From Microcoleus sp. FACHB-68 (GTDB lineage Bacteria > Cyanobacteriota > Cyanobacteriia > Cyanobacteriales > Oscillatoriaceae), in the NCBI RefSeq assembly GCF_014695715.1, contig NZ_JACJOT010000008.1:1488001-1552000 (forward strand): DNA of 64,000 nucleotides, in the 5' to 3' direction. Numbering within the stretch: position 1 is the first letter of the stretch; the number at the start of each line of letters is the position of its first letter. The translations under genes were made by a program, and so were the position numbers. Positions 26,954 through 36,915 of this stretch are shown piece after piece. Below the pieces are notes generated by a model. That model saw only the letters and a program-made list of their open reading frames with translations, searched no databases and was not told the DNA's origin.

Positions 26954-28897
26954 ATGACCTACCAATTAACAATCAATCAAGAACAACTGCAGGAAACGAA
27001 CGGAAACGTTAGCCTGATAACCAATGATGATCTCTACCTTTTCAATGAAGGATCACACTTTCATCTCTACGAAAAGTTAGGGTCTCACCCCATCGTTGTT
27101 AATGGCGTTAGGGGAACTTATTTTGCCGTTTGGGCACCCAATGCCGGCTACGTTGGTGTTAAAGGCGATTTCAACGGTTGGCAGGATGAGGGTCATGCGC
27201 TTTCCCGCAAAGGGGAATCCGGGATCTGGGAAGGCTTTATTCCCGAAATGACCAAAGGCAGCCTCTACAAGTACCGCATCGTTAACCACGATAACGGCTA
27301 TGCAGTGGACAAAGCCGACCCGTTTGCCAAATCTCAAGAAAGTCCGCCTCGAACCGCTTCTGTTGTCTGGGATAGCGCATACAGTTGGCATGACAGCGAG
27401 TGGATGGGTAAACGGGAACGCTTGCAAGCCCTCGATGCGCCCATGTCCATCTATGAAGTGCACTTAGGTTCTTGGATGCGAGTCCCAGAAGAGGGAAATC
27501 GCTTTCTCACCTACCGGGAACTGGCCTCAAAACTGGCTGACTATGTGAACCGGCTCGGTTTCACCCACGTTGAATTGATGCCAATTACTGAGCATCCATT
27601 CTATGGCTCATGGGGATATCAAACCACCGGCTATTTCTCCCCAACGAGCCGGTATGGAACTCCCCAAGACTTTATGTATATGGTGGATTATCTTCACCAG
27701 CAAGGCATTGGGGTGATTTTGGATTGGGTGCCTTCCCACTTCCCCACGGATTTGCATGGACTGAATTATTTTGATGGCACCAACCTTTACGAACACTCTG
27801 ATCCCCGCCAAGGCTTCCATCCCGACTGGCAGAGTAGTATTTTTAACTATGGCCGGCATGAAGTCCGTAGTTTTCTAATCAGCAGTGCTTTCTTCTGGCT
27901 GGATAAGTGCCACATTGACGGACTGCGGGTAGATGCGGTGGCATCGATGCTGTATTTAGACTACTCCCGTAAAGACGGAGAATGGATTCCCAATGAATTC
28001 GGCGGACGGGAAAATTCACGGGCAATTGATTTTCTGCGCCGGTTTAATGCGGCAATTTATGAACATTTCCCCGGTGTTCAAACCATTGCGGAGGAGTCTA
28101 CCGCGTGGGCAAAGGTTTCTCGCCCACTTTATGATGGCGGTTTGGGGTTTGGGCTGAAATGGGACATGGGCTGGATGCACGACACGCTCAGCTATATGTC
28201 CTGCGATCCCGTTTACCGGAAGCACCATCAGAATCAACTCACCTTCCGCATGATCTACGCTTTTAATGAGAATTTTGTCTTGCCACTTTCTCACGATGAA
28301 GTGGTTCATGGCAAAGGTTCACTCATCAATAAAATGCCGGGAGATGCGTGGCAGAAATTTGCCAATATGCGCTTGCTTTTTGGCTATATGTACGCCCAGG
28401 CAGCGAAGAAACTGATATTTATGGGCGGAGAATTCGGCCAGTGGTCTGAATGGAGTCATGATCGCAGTTTGGATTGGCATCTTTTGGATTCTCCCTCTCA
28501 TGCCGGTTTGCAAAAGTGGGTGAGTGATTTAAATCGCATTTATCGCACTGAACCGGCGCTGCATGAACTTGATTTTGACTGGCAAGGGTTTGAGTGGATT
28601 GATTGTAATGATGCGGAACAAAGCACTATCAGTTTAGTTCGCAAGGGCAAGTCTGAAAATGAAGTCGTGTTAGCTGTCTGTAATTATACGCCGCTGCCTC
28701 GTTACAATTACCGCGTTGGTGTGCCGAAAGAGGGGTTCTGGCAGGAGTTACTAAACAGCGATGCTGTTGATTATTTTGGCAGCGGTTTGGGCAATTTTGG
28801 GGGCTTAACAGCAGAAGCAATTCCCTGTCACAACCAGCCTTATTCGTTGAATCTGACTTTACCTCCGTTGGGGATCGTTTTCTTCAAGCTCAAATAA
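26954..28897 (+). CDS. glgB: 1,4-alpha-glucan branching enzyme, short form
   Basis: The 647-residue GH13 enzyme makes alpha-1,6 branches in glycogen-like glucan. A CBM48 domain lies at about 35-125 ([20 protein letters not shown]), followed by the catalytic barrel: [19 protein letters not shown] with the nucleophile (about 327), TIAEESTAW with the acid/base (about 380) and [14 protein letters not shown]. It lacks the extra N-terminal N1 domain of the usual longer cyanobacterial GlgB, so it may be a second, pathway-specific branching enzyme. It starts 125 bases after the TreS-maltokinase gene, and a terminator follows, closing a three-gene unit. Confidence 0.93.
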   Translation: MTYQLTINQEQLQETNGNVSLITNDDLYLFNEGSHFHLYEKLGSHPIVVNGVRGTYFAVWAPNAGYVGVKGDFNGWQDEGHALSRKGESGIWEGFIPEMTKGSLYKYRIVNHDNGYAVDKADPFAKSQESPPRTASVVWDSAYSWHDSEWMGKRERLQALDAPMSIYEVHLGSWMRVPEEGNRFLTYRELASKLADYVNRLGFTHVELMPITEHPFYGSWGYQTTGYFSPTSRYGTPQDFMYMVDYLHQQGIGVILDWVPSHFPTDLHGLNYFDGTNLYEHSDPRQGFHPDWQSSIFNYGRHEVRSFLISSAFFWLDKCHIDGLRVDAVASMLYLDYSRKDGEWIPNEFGGRENSRAIDFLRRFNAAIYEHFPGVQTIAEESTAWAKVSRPLYDGGLGFGLKWDMGWMHDTLSYMSCDPVYRKHHQNQLTFRMIYAFNENFVLPLSHDEVVHGKGSLINKMPGDAWQKFANMRLLFGYMYAQAAKKLIFMGGEFGQWSEWSHDRSLDWHLLDSPSHAGLQKWVSDLNRIYRTEPALHELDFDWQGFEWIDCNDAEQSTISLVRKGKSENEVVLAVCNYTPLPRYNYRVGVPKEGFWQELLNSDAVDYFGSGLGNFGGLTAEAIPCHNQPYSLNLTLPPLGIVFFKLK

Positions 28898-28934
28898 CAC
28901 CTTAGCGCTGTTGGTGTTTAATTTTCTTGAATGG

Positions 28935-28993
28935 AAAGCGGCAGGATTACTTTTCCTCAAACCGAAAGGAAGAAGGAAATTCTGCCGCTTTTT
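28935..28993 (+). terminator. Intrinsic terminator after glgB
   Basis: AAAGCGGCAG at 28935-28944 pairs with CTGCCGCTTT at 28982-28991 and is followed by TTT; the 37-base loop contains further purine/pyrimidine pairing. Confidence 0.7.
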
Positions 28994-29549
28994 GCTTAAG
29001 TTAAATTTTTTGAAAATGTTTTAAAACGTGTTTAGTCAGATTTTTAGAAACCTGGTTAGACGATGGCTAAATGTAATTTATGAGCCTAACAAGTCTTCAC
29101 TAATTTTTATATCGCTCTTTAATTTATATATTTTTTCCAAAACCACATAATCACAAAACATCTGATAATTGCATATTTTTTTGGAAATTTTTGTATCTTT
29201 GCTAACATCGGAACATTAATAAAACTTCTACCTTAAGAAAGGGGTTGCTTCCTCCTTTAGGCATATAGTCCCAATAACCTTTGCTGCTCTATCATAAACA
29301 TTTATTAAGCCGTCATAGAGGAAGAACAATTTAGGAGTCAAGAGTGAGATTGACTTTGGTATGACGGGCGGATTAATCATCCGTACAAGTCTCGCCGGCA
29401 AAGGGCGAAACGGAAAAACAAAACTTTTTTTGTGAAACCCATTCCTCGTGCCGGTGGTATACTTCTGAATTCTGATTTCTTTGATTTATATCAGGCGATT
29501 TCTTTCCGTTAAAAGGTTAATAACTAGATCCCAAAGAGGAGAATTGAAC
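28994..29549. other. Long AT-rich leader region upstream of treZ
   Basis: No gene is supported in this spacer. Close to treZ there are two small hairpins, CGGAT/ATCCG at about 29369-29383 and TCTCGCC/GGGCGAAA at about 29390-29410, followed by AAAACTTTTTTTG. They could form a structured or attenuating leader, but no known riboswitch was recognised. GAGGAG at 29535-29540 is the ribosome-binding site of treZ. Confidence 0.45.
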
Positions 29550-31370
29550 GTGAAAATTGGCGCAAGTTATTTGGGTAATGGGACGTGTGAATTTACCGTT
29601 TGGGCACCGGCTGTAAAAGAAGTAGCCGTAAAAATTGTTTCTCCAGAGGAACGCGTGCTTCCTATGGAAAAAGACGAGTCAGGCTACTGGAAAGTAAAAG
29701 CTCAAGATATTAATCCAGAAACACTTTACTTTTATAAACTTGAAGAAGCGGCAGATAGGCCAGATCCAGCGTCACATTTTCAACCACAGGATGTACACGG
29801 CCCTTCTAGCGTGGTGGATCACAGCAATTTTAGCTGGAATGACAGCAATTGGTCTGGGGTTCCTTTGGAGGAAATGATTATCTATGAATTGCACGTCGGC
29901 ACTTTCACCACAGAAGGCACCTTTGAAGCAATTATTCCTCGCTTAAAAGAGTTGCAAGAGTTTGGGGTAAATGCGATTGAAATTATGCCAATTGCTCAAT
30001 TTCCGGGTAATCGGAATTGGGGATATGATGGGGCTTATCCTTATGCAGTGCAGAATTCCTACGGTGGCCCTGAAGCATTGAAAAAACTTGTGGATGCTGC
30101 TCATCAGCAAGGAATTTCAATCATTCTAGATGTGGTTTACAACCACTTTGGCCCAGAAGGAAATTACACCAACGAATATGGCCCTTATTTTACGGAAACG
30201 TATCTAACCCCTTGGGGTTGTGCGATGAATTTCGATGACAAACAAAGCGAAGGGGTGCGTAACTATTTTATTGAAAACGCACTTTACTGGTTTGAAAATT
30301 ATCACATCGATGCGCTGCGGTTAGATGCAATCCACGCAATTTATGATTTGGGGGCTAAACATTTCTTGGAAGAACTGTCAGAGAAAGTTGAGGCACTTTC
30401 TAAAACTGCCGGCAAAAAACTTTATCTGATAGCCGAGAGCGATTTAAACGACGTTCGCGTTATTCGCGAACGCGAGTTGGGAGGGCATGGAATGGATGCC
30501 CAGTGGAGTGATGATTTCCATCACGTCCTTCATGGCTTACTCACAGGAGAAACGATTGGTTACTACAGCGATTATGGCAAATGCGAACAGTTAGCAACTG
30601 CCTATAAAGAAAGCTTTGTTTACTCTTGGAAATACTCACCTTATCGGCAGCGTTATCACGGCAACGATGCCAGCAGCCGGCCTGGTCATCAATTTGTCAT
30701 CTGCACCCAAAATCATGACCAAGTAGGTAATCGAATGCTCGGTGAGCGATTATCTAACCTTGTTTCTTTTGAGGCGTTAAAACTCGCTGCCGGTGCGCTT
30801 CTTCTTGCGCCTAATGTTCCCATGCTATTTATGGGTGAAGAATATGGAGAAGAATCTCCGTTTCTTTACTTTGTCAGCCATACTGACCCAGACTTAGTTA
30901 AGGCTGTAAGAGAAGGAAGGAAAAAAGAGTTTTCTGAGTTTCATTTAGAAGGAGAATACAAAGATCCTGAAAGTGTAGAGACTTTCAAAGAATCTCAGCT
31001 TAAATGGGAGAAGCGCCAAGAAGGCAAACACAAAGCTCTGCTGGAACTTTATCAGTATTTGATTCAGCTTCGCCGCACACTGCCGGCATTGAAAAAGCTC
31101 GACAAGCAAAACTTAGAAGCTTCTGCCATTGAAGCAGATAAACTTCTGTTTCTTCATCGCTGGAGTAACGAAAGCAAAATCTTCTGCATCATGAACTTTA
31201 ATGATAAAGAAGTGACGTTTAATGCAGCACTTCCTAACGGCAACTGGCATAAAATTTTAGATTCTTCTGAACCAAAATGGATGGGTTCAGGTTCCACATT
31301 GCCAGACGAACTAATGCAAGACCAAGAATTGAGCATCAAACCACAAAGTTTTGTACTGTACCAGCAGTAA
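29550..31370 (+). CDS. treZ: Malto-oligosyltrehalose trehalohydrolase
   Basis: The 606-residue GH13 enzyme releases trehalose from maltooligosyl-trehalose. An N-terminal CBM48-like domain (CEFTVWAPAVKEVAVKI) precedes the barrel. IYELHVGTFTTEGTFEA, LDVVYNHFGPEGNY, ALRLDAIHAIYD with the nucleophile (about 258) and LIAESDLNDVRVI with the acid/base (about 296) are typical of TreZ. The frame is open to a TTG at 29481, but GTG 29550 has GAGGAG nine bases before it and matches the family N-terminus. TreY, which would make its substrate, is not in this window. The gene is separated from glgB by a terminator and a long leader, so it has its own promoter. Confidence 0.92.
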   Translation: MKIGASYLGNGTCEFTVWAPAVKEVAVKIVSPEERVLPMEKDESGYWKVKAQDINPETLYFYKLEEAADRPDPASHFQPQDVHGPSSVVDHSNFSWNDSNWSGVPLEEMIIYELHVGTFTTEGTFEAIIPRLKELQEFGVNAIEIMPIAQFPGNRNWGYDGAYPYAVQNSYGGPEALKKLVDAAHQQGISIILDVVYNHFGPEGNYTNEYGPYFTETYLTPWGCAMNFDDKQSEGVRNYFIENALYWFENYHIDALRLDAIHAIYDLGAKHFLEELSEKVEALSKTAGKKLYLIAESDLNDVRVIRERELGGHGMDAQWSDDFHHVLHGLLTGETIGYYSDYGKCEQLATAYKESFVYSWKYSPYRQRYHGNDASSRPGHQFVICTQNHDQVGNRMLGERLSNLVSFEALKLAAGALLLAPNVPMLFMGEEYGEESPFLYFVSHTDPDLVKAVREGRKKEFSEFHLEGEYKDPESVETFKESQLKWEKRQEGKHKALLELYQYLIQLRRTLPALKKLDKQNLEASAIEADKLLFLHRWSNESKIFCIMNFNDKEVTFNAALPNGNWHKILDSSEPKWMGSGSTLPDELMQDQELSIKPQSFVLYQQ

Positions 31371-31396
31371 AACGCTTGAGTTGCTAGAAAAAAAGC

Positions 31397-31425
31397 GGGG
31401 TGGGTATTTTTGCTCGCCCCCTTTT
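31397..31425 (+). terminator. Probable terminator after treZ
   Basis: GGGGTG at 31397-31402 pairs with CGCCCC at 31415-31420 with one G-T pair, followed by CTTTT. Confidence 0.5.
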
Positions 31426-31502
31426 CACCGGCACCTTCGATGAACACGGCAACTGGACAAGGAACGCTATCATTAAATGGATGTTAACTTTTATAAAGAC
31501 CC

Positions 31503-32135
31503 TTGACCGCAACTTTTAACCGGCAAGATAGCGAACCAGTACAAGATCCGCCTCTACATAAATCCTGGCACGCTCTCACTCCTCTGTGGCAAGGGGGAGA
31601 AAACTCTGTTCAGCAAGGATTACCCCACGCTCAACTCGCGCCGGCATGGCAGATATTGCTCCTGGGGGACGGTTCTCCTACCCGTCACCTGCAACTGCTC
31701 ACGACTGAACCCACAGAAGTCGATGTCATCGATATGTCACTGATTGGCATGGACAACGATGGCGCACCCGACCTCATTCAAGCAGTGCCTGGGCCAAGGC
31801 TGCGACGCCAAGTGTGGCTAAGAAAGGCATCAGGCCAGCGTTTAGCTTATGCAACTTCTTGGTGGGAAGCCAGCCATGTCGATGAATATTTACAAAACCG
31901 CTCTTTGCCTATTTGGGCCAGTCTAGCTCGCTTGCGAACTGAGTTGTATCGAGATGTGCAAGGGCTATACTACGGTCACTCTGCCGCACTAGAAACTGCA
32001 TTTGGGCAAAAAGGGCCATTTTGGGGCCGGCACTATTTATTCTGGCATCACGGCAAGCCCCTGACCCTCATTTATGAGGTATTTTCTCCCTATTTGACCA
32101 AATATCTAGGGCCGATGGGGAATTCTAAGTGCTGA
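31503..32135 (+). CDS. Chorismate lyase (4-hydroxybenzoate-forming, plastoquinone pathway)
   Basis: The 210-residue product belongs to the cyanobacterial chorismate pyruvate-lyase family, which gives 4-hydroxybenzoate, the ring precursor of plastoquinone. Conserved stretches are WQILLLGDGSPTRHLQLLT, RRQVWLRKASGQRLAYATSW and the C-terminal GRHYLFWHHGKPLTLIYEVF, the last carrying the glutamate that acts in the active site of lyases of this fold. Translation appears to start at a TTG at 31503; no ATG or GTG lies close to it in frame. The position after treZ is not a functional link I can support. Confidence 0.85.
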   Translation: MTATFNRQDSEPVQDPPLHKSWHALTPLWQGGENSVQQGLPHAQLAPAWQILLLGDGSPTRHLQLLTTEPTEVDVIDMSLIGMDNDGAPDLIQAVPGPRLRRQVWLRKASGQRLAYATSWWEASHVDEYLQNRSLPIWASLARLRTELYRDVQGLYYGHSAALETAFGQKGPFWGRHYLFWHHGKPLTLIYEVFSPYLTKYLGPMGNSKC

Positions 32136-32288
32136 GTCCTGAGTGCTGAGTGCTGAGTGGAGTTTTCAGTCCTGAGTCCTAAGTGGGAGAGAGAGTGGGA
32201 GAGTGGGAAAAATACACTTCATTTCTTATCTCTCATCCTTCCTCCCTCAAAAACACTCAGGACTGAGCACTCAGCACTTAGCACTGAC
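32127..32288. repeat. GTGCTGAGT-type repeat tract with inverted copies
   Basis: Direct copies of AGTGCTGAGT and AGTCCTGAGT (about 32127-32190) face reverse-complement copies (ACTCAGCACTTAGCACTGA, about 32257-32287), with purine-rich GGGAGAG units and their pyrimidine partners between. Such tracts are common dispersed elements in cyanobacteria. It lies between the convergent chorismate lyase and purF genes and begins inside the last codons of the lyase gene. Confidence 0.8.
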
Positions 32289-32290
32289 AA

Positions 32291-33862
32291 TTAAACGGTG
32301 CCGGCTTTCTCTAAGATCAGCTTAGAGCGCTTAACCTGCTCAGGCACTGGCACAGGATAGTCGCCGGTGAAGCAGGCAGAACAGAAGCTGTTGGGGTCTT
32401 CCTTCGTTGTCTTCAGCATTCCTTCCCAACTGAGATAGGCAAGGGAATCTACCCCAATTTGCTCGGCAATTTCTGCAACCGTTTTTGTCGCCGCAATCAA
32501 TTGATCTTGACTGTCGGTGTCAATGCCATAGAAGCAAGGGTGAGTCACCGGCGGTGATGAAATTCTCATGTGAACTTCTATTGCCCCAGCATCCCGCAAG
32601 GCTTTGACAATTTTGCGGCTGGTGGTGCCGCGAACAATCGAGTCATCCACAATAATTACTCGTTTGCCCTCTAAAACGTCTTTGAGAGGATTGAGTTTCA
32701 TCTTAATGCCCGACTCCCGCATCATCTGAGTCGGTTGGATGAATGTACGCCCCACGTAGCGATTTTTAATCAAACCTTCGGCATAAGGAACCCCAGAAGC
32801 TTGGGAATAGCCAATTGCCGCCGGCACGCCTGAATCAGGCACCGCAATCACAATATCTGCATCTGCCGGTGATTCCATCGCCAATTGCCGGCCTATCCGC
32901 ATCCGATAGCTATACAGCGTTTCGTCATGCATCAGGCTATCGGGACGAGCAAAGTAAATCATCTCGAAAATGCAGAGCTTGCGTTCTGGGCGCTTGCTCC
33001 AATGGAAGGAAGCTAATCCTTGCTCAGTAATCCAAACCAACTCTCCCGGTTCAACATCCCGTAAGTATTGGGCACCAATAATGTCTAACCCACAGGTTTC
33101 TGAGGCGAGAACGTAACGCTGGGGGCTTGTTTCCATGATGCCGATGACCAAGGGGCGAATGCCATTGGAATCGCGGACGCCCATCAAACCTGCCGGTGTG
33201 CCAATCGCCAAACTGAAGGCTCCTTCGCACAGGTGAAAAGCGCTGATTGCGCCTTCTAACCAGTCTTTGCCGGAGGTCACTTCATAAGCGATCGCATGGG
33301 CGATCATTTCTGAGTCTGTGGTGGTGATTAAGTTACAGTTGCGCTCCAGCAAATGCTCGCGCAGCTTTCCTGTGTTGACAAGATTCCCATTATGTGCTAG
33401 AGCCAGGGGGCCAAGGCGAGTTTCCACAACTGCCGGCTGAGCGTTCACCACGCGACTTGAGCCGGTGGTTGAGTAGCGTGTGTGACCCACCGCTAAGTCT
33501 CCCGGCATCTCGTTCAAGATGGATTCATTAAAAACTTGGGAAACCAACCCCATATCTTTATGTAAATGCACCTTGCCTTTGAATTGGGATGATGAGGTAC
33601 TTTGCCCCTCATTTCCATCCGTCAAACCCTCAAAGGTAGCAATCCCTGCGGATTCTTGACCTCGGTGCTGTAAGGCATAAAGACCAAAGTAGGTCAGCTT
33701 AGCAACATCTTGACCAGGAGCGTAGACGCCAAAAACACCACAGGCTTCTTCTGGCTTATCCGGTCGGGGTGAAACTTGCTCGGTTGCATTTGAAGTATTT
33801 GCCGGCAAATCATTGGATTGTGCCGACTGTACCTCAGAGGAGAGGGTTCTATTGGGGATCAT
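32291..33862 (-). CDS. purF: Amidophosphoribosyltransferase
   Basis: The 523-residue enzyme makes 5-phosphoribosylamine from PRPP and glutamine, the first step of purine synthesis. It is the Bacillus type: a propeptide of about 40 residues precedes the nucleophile cysteine of EEACGVFGVYAP. HRGQESAGI and the glutaminase residues follow, VIIVDDSIVRGTTSRKIV is the PRPP loop, and SFCSACFTGDYPVP near the C-terminus supplies cysteines for the 4Fe-4S cluster. It lies 288 bases downstream of purL on the same strand, as is common in cyanobacteria. Confidence 0.97.
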   Translation of the reverse strand: MIPNRTLSSEVQSAQSNDLPANTSNATEQVSPRPDKPEEACGVFGVYAPGQDVAKLTYFGLYALQHRGQESAGIATFEGLTDGNEGQSTSSSQFKGKVHLHKDMGLVSQVFNESILNEMPGDLAVGHTRYSTTGSSRVVNAQPAVVETRLGPLALAHNGNLVNTGKLREHLLERNCNLITTTDSEMIAHAIAYEVTSGKDWLEGAISAFHLCEGAFSLAIGTPAGLMGVRDSNGIRPLVIGIMETSPQRYVLASETCGLDIIGAQYLRDVEPGELVWITEQGLASFHWSKRPERKLCIFEMIYFARPDSLMHDETLYSYRMRIGRQLAMESPADADIVIAVPDSGVPAAIGYSQASGVPYAEGLIKNRYVGRTFIQPTQMMRESGIKMKLNPLKDVLEGKRVIIVDDSIVRGTTSRKIVKALRDAGAIEVHMRISSPPVTHPCFYGIDTDSQDQLIAATKTVAEIAEQIGVDSLAYLSWEGMLKTTKEDPNSFCSACFTGDYPVPVPEQVKRSKLILEKAGTV

Positions 33863-34150
33863 GCTTCAGCTCCGCTCGTGAACGGGATGGGGGAGAGTGG
33901 ATGGGGTAGAGAGATGGAGATGGAATTAGCCGCGCTAAACACCGGCATAAAAGAAACTTAACCGTTTCTTAACATCTCACCATAACGTTAGCGCAATGGG
34001 GATTAACAGCACTAGAGATTTTTACCGGCAGATCAAAAATTCATTGTTTCTCGCTCAAAAATACCTGTCGGGAAGAGGGGTAGAAGGGGCGAAAACCCCA
34101 CAGGTATCGGTCATCTTATCCCAGAAAGCAACAAATTAAAGACTGCTTGA

Positions 34151-36535
34151 CTACACACTTAAGCGGCGTTCAATGGCATGGTGCCAACAATCGCCCATCT
34201 CTCTAATGCTAACGTCAATTACGGGCCGGTTATCAGCGGTGGAAACCCGTAAATTAGAGTGGGAACTTCCGACCCTTCCAATTTTTTCCCACTCATCCCC
34301 TAAATGCTCTTGTAAATAGGATTCCCAAATAACAGCCTGTTTTGCCATAACAGAAACTAAAATTCTCGCCCCACCTTCACCAAACAGCATTTCATCCCAC
34401 CGGACGCCGTCTTGCTGCGAGAGTTGAGATAAATCAATCTCCGCGCCTAACTCGCTACTGATGCAGCATTCAGCCAGCGCCACTGCCAAGCCACCCTCCG
34501 CGCAATCATGTGCCGAACGCAGCCATCCCTGGCGAATTCCCTCACGGCAGGCTTTTTGCACCCGGCGTTCCAAGTCAAAATCTACCACCGGCGGCTTGCC
34601 GGCAATCGTTCCGTGAATCGTCGCTAAATATTCCGAAGCACCCAGCGTTACCGCTTTATTTGCCGCTTTTCCGAGTAAGTAGATAAAATCGCCTTCTTTT
34701 TGCCAAGCTTGACCGCAAATGTAGTTTAAATCGGGAATTAAACCGACCATGCCCACAACCGGCGTGGGATAGATAGGCGTCGGTTGGCCGGCTGAGTCTA
34801 GGGTTTCGTTGTAGAGAGAGACATTGCCGCCGGTGACGGGGGTGCTAAACTCCCGGCAAGCTTCGGCAATGCCGCGACAAGCTGAGGCGAGTTGCCAGTA
34901 GCCGATCGGCTTTTCCGGGCTGCCGAAATTCAGGTTATCGGTAACTGCTAGCGGTTCCGCACCCACACAACTAAGGTTACGGGCGGCTTCTGCAACAACA
35001 GCTTTTGCGCCTTCGTAGGGATCGAGATAAACGTAACGGGAATTGCAATCGACGGTTGCGGCGACTCCTGTGCTGAATTTTGGTCGCTGAGTCTTGAGTG
35101 ATGGGTTTGCAGCACCGGCCTCTTGTCCGCCTGACTCTACCAGTGGGCGCAACCGCACAACGGCAGCATCTGCACCTCCCGGCATGATCACGGTATTGTT
35201 TTGCACTTGATGGTCGTACTGCCGGTAAACCCAGCGTTTCGAGGCGATGGTGGGAGTATCGAGCAGTTGCAGTAAGACATCATTCCAGCTTTTGTGGCTT
35301 CCCGCAATTTCAATACCGGCCTCAGTGCAAGAAGGCAGCGAGTCGGCTGTCCACTGCCAAGCTTTCATTGCATATTCGGGTGGATTTGTCAATAACTCGC
35401 GATTGTAAATTGGCGTGTTATCTGCCAAAGCCGTTGCCGGCACTTCAGCCGCTATTTTACCTTGAAACAAAATCCGGACGATAGATTCTTCAATGACTTG
35501 GCCGGCAACAACTGCTTGCAGCCCCCATTTATGGAAAATATCGATTAATTCTTGTTCTCGCCCTTTGTGCGCCACAAACAGCATCCGTTCCTGGGATTCG
35601 GATAACAGGTATTCGTAGGGCACCATGCCGGCTTCCCTGACGGGGATTTTATCGAGATCAAACTCAATGCCAACCCCGCCTTTCGCTGCCATTTCCGAGG
35701 TGGAACAAGTGATGCCGGCAGCCCCCATATCTTGGGCTGCGACAACTGCGCCGGTTTTGAAGGCTTCTAAGCAAGCTTCAATTAAGGATTTTTCGAGAAA
35801 CGGATCGCCAACTTGCACAGCGGGGCGATCGTCCATTGAGGCGTCACTGAGTTCCGCGCTGGCAAAACTTGCGCCCCCCATGCCATCTCTGCCGGTGGTG
35901 GAACCGACATACAAAACTGGGTTTCCCATGCCTGATGCCCCGGATTTGACAATATCGGGAGTTTCCATCAAGCCAAGTGCCATCACATTGACGAGGGGGT
36001 TGCCGGTGTAGGCGGGGTCAAAGTAAACTTCGCCACCAACTGTTGGAACTCCAACACAATTACCGTAGTGGGAGATCCCGGAAACAACGCCGGCAAATAA
36101 GCGACGAGTCCGTGCATCTTCCAAAGAACCGAAGCGTAAGGAGTTTAACACAGCAATGGGACGCGCCCCCATTGTGAAGATGTCGCGCAGGATGCCTCCC
36201 ACGCCGGTTGCTGCGCCTTGGAAGGGTTCAACGGCTGAGGGGTGGTTATGAGATTCGATTTTAAAAGCAAGTCGCAAACCGTCGCCTAAGTCTACAACGC
36301 CGGCATTTTCTCCGGGGCCAACAAGGATGCGGTCGCCCTCTGTGGGAAATTGTTTGAGTAGGGTTCTGGAATTTTTGTAGCAACAATGTTCTGACCACAT
36401 GACGCCGAACATTCCCAACTCAGCTTTGTTGGGATGGCGTCCTAGGCGCTTGACGATTTCTTCGTATTCTTCCGGCTTAAGACCTTCAGCAGCAATTTCT
36501 TCGGGGGGAAAGGGAGTGGAAGTGGTGGTAGACAT
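34151..36535 (-). CDS. purL: Phosphoribosylformylglycinamidine synthase subunit PurL
   Basis: The 794-residue small-type PurL catalyses the ATP-dependent conversion of FGAR to FGAM and needs PurQ (glutaminase) and PurS, which are not in the window. [18 protein letters not shown] contains the active-site histidine, and [20 protein letters not shown] binds nucleotide; the second half repeats the AIRS-synthase-like fold ([19 protein letters not shown]). The length of nearly 800 residues excludes the large single-chain enzyme. It is followed by purF on the same strand. Confidence 0.97.
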   Translation of the reverse strand: MSTTTSTPFPPEEIAAEGLKPEEYEEIVKRLGRHPNKAELGMFGVMWSEHCCYKNSRTLLKQFPTEGDRILVGPGENAGVVDLGDGLRLAFKIESHNHPSAVEPFQGAATGVGGILRDIFTMGARPIAVLNSLRFGSLEDARTRRLFAGVVSGISHYGNCVGVPTVGGEVYFDPAYTGNPLVNVMALGLMETPDIVKSGASGMGNPVLYVGSTTGRDGMGGASFASAELSDASMDDRPAVQVGDPFLEKSLIEACLEAFKTGAVVAAQDMGAAGITCSTSEMAAKGGVGIEFDLDKIPVREAGMVPYEYLLSESQERMLFVAHKGREQELIDIFHKWGLQAVVAGQVIEESIVRILFQGKIAAEVPATALADNTPIYNRELLTNPPEYAMKAWQWTADSLPSCTEAGIEIAGSHKSWNDVLLQLLDTPTIASKRWVYRQYDHQVQNNTVIMPGGADAAVVRLRPLVESGGQEAGAANPSLKTQRPKFSTGVAATVDCNSRYVYLDPYEGAKAVVAEAARNLSCVGAEPLAVTDNLNFGSPEKPIGYWQLASACRGIAEACREFSTPVTGGNVSLYNETLDSAGQPTPIYPTPVVGMVGLIPDLNYICGQAWQKEGDFIYLLGKAANKAVTLGASEYLATIHGTIAGKPPVVDFDLERRVQKACREGIRQGWLRSAHDCAEGGLAVALAECCISSELGAEIDLSQLSQQDGVRWDEMLFGEGGARILVSVMAKQAVIWESYLQEHLGDEWEKIGRVGSSHSNLRVSTADNRPVIDVSIREMGDCWHHAIERRLSV

Positions 36536-36644
36536 GGAACCCTAGCACAAACGGCACAGGGTTCATTGTATCGGGATTTTTGGTTTGCCAAACGCTTTTC
36601 TTTTGGAGAGTTGAGGAGAAATGATTTTTTTAACCACAGATTCC

Positions 36645-36692
36645 GCAGGTGAAACTTGAATGTGCTACGCTCGTCATCCAAGTTCCACCTGC
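36645..36692. repeat. Imperfect 18-bp inverted repeat
   Basis: GCAGGTGAAACTTGAATG at 36645-36662 faces CATCCAAGTTCCACCTGC at 36675-36692, matching at 16 of 18 positions around a 12-base loop. ACCACAGAT and ATCCACAGAT words flank it, linking it to the adjacent ATCTGTG repeat. Confidence 0.7.
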
Positions 36693-36736
36693 ATCCACAG
36701 ATAAACCCTTGATTTTATCTGTGTTTATCTATAACT

Positions 36737-36913
36737 AAATCTCTGCTCCCAACCGATAACCTATCTGCGTTCATCTGCGTGCATCTGCGGTTAAATAAAA
36801 AAATCCTCTTATCCCAACAGATAATTTAACATCAATAAGTAGATCTCTGACACGAACCAATAACCCATCTGTGTTTATCTGTGTGCATCTGTGGTTAAAA
36901 AAATCCTCTTACC
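36737..36913. repeat. Two direct copies of the ATCTGTG dispersed repeat
   Basis: Two units of about 75 bases (36737-36815 and 36841-36913) share, with few changes, ATCTCTG, ACCRATAACC, ATCTGTGTTTATCTGTGTGC, ATCTGYGGTTAAA and AAAAATCCTCTTA. They fill the spacer between the codA-like gene and purL, right up to the stop codon of the former. Confidence 0.85.
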
Positions 36914-36915
36914 AC

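Noticed and set aside
31397-36535. Functional link of chorismate lyase with purF and purL
   Set aside because: The lyase is convergent with purF and separated by a repeat tract, so they are independent units.
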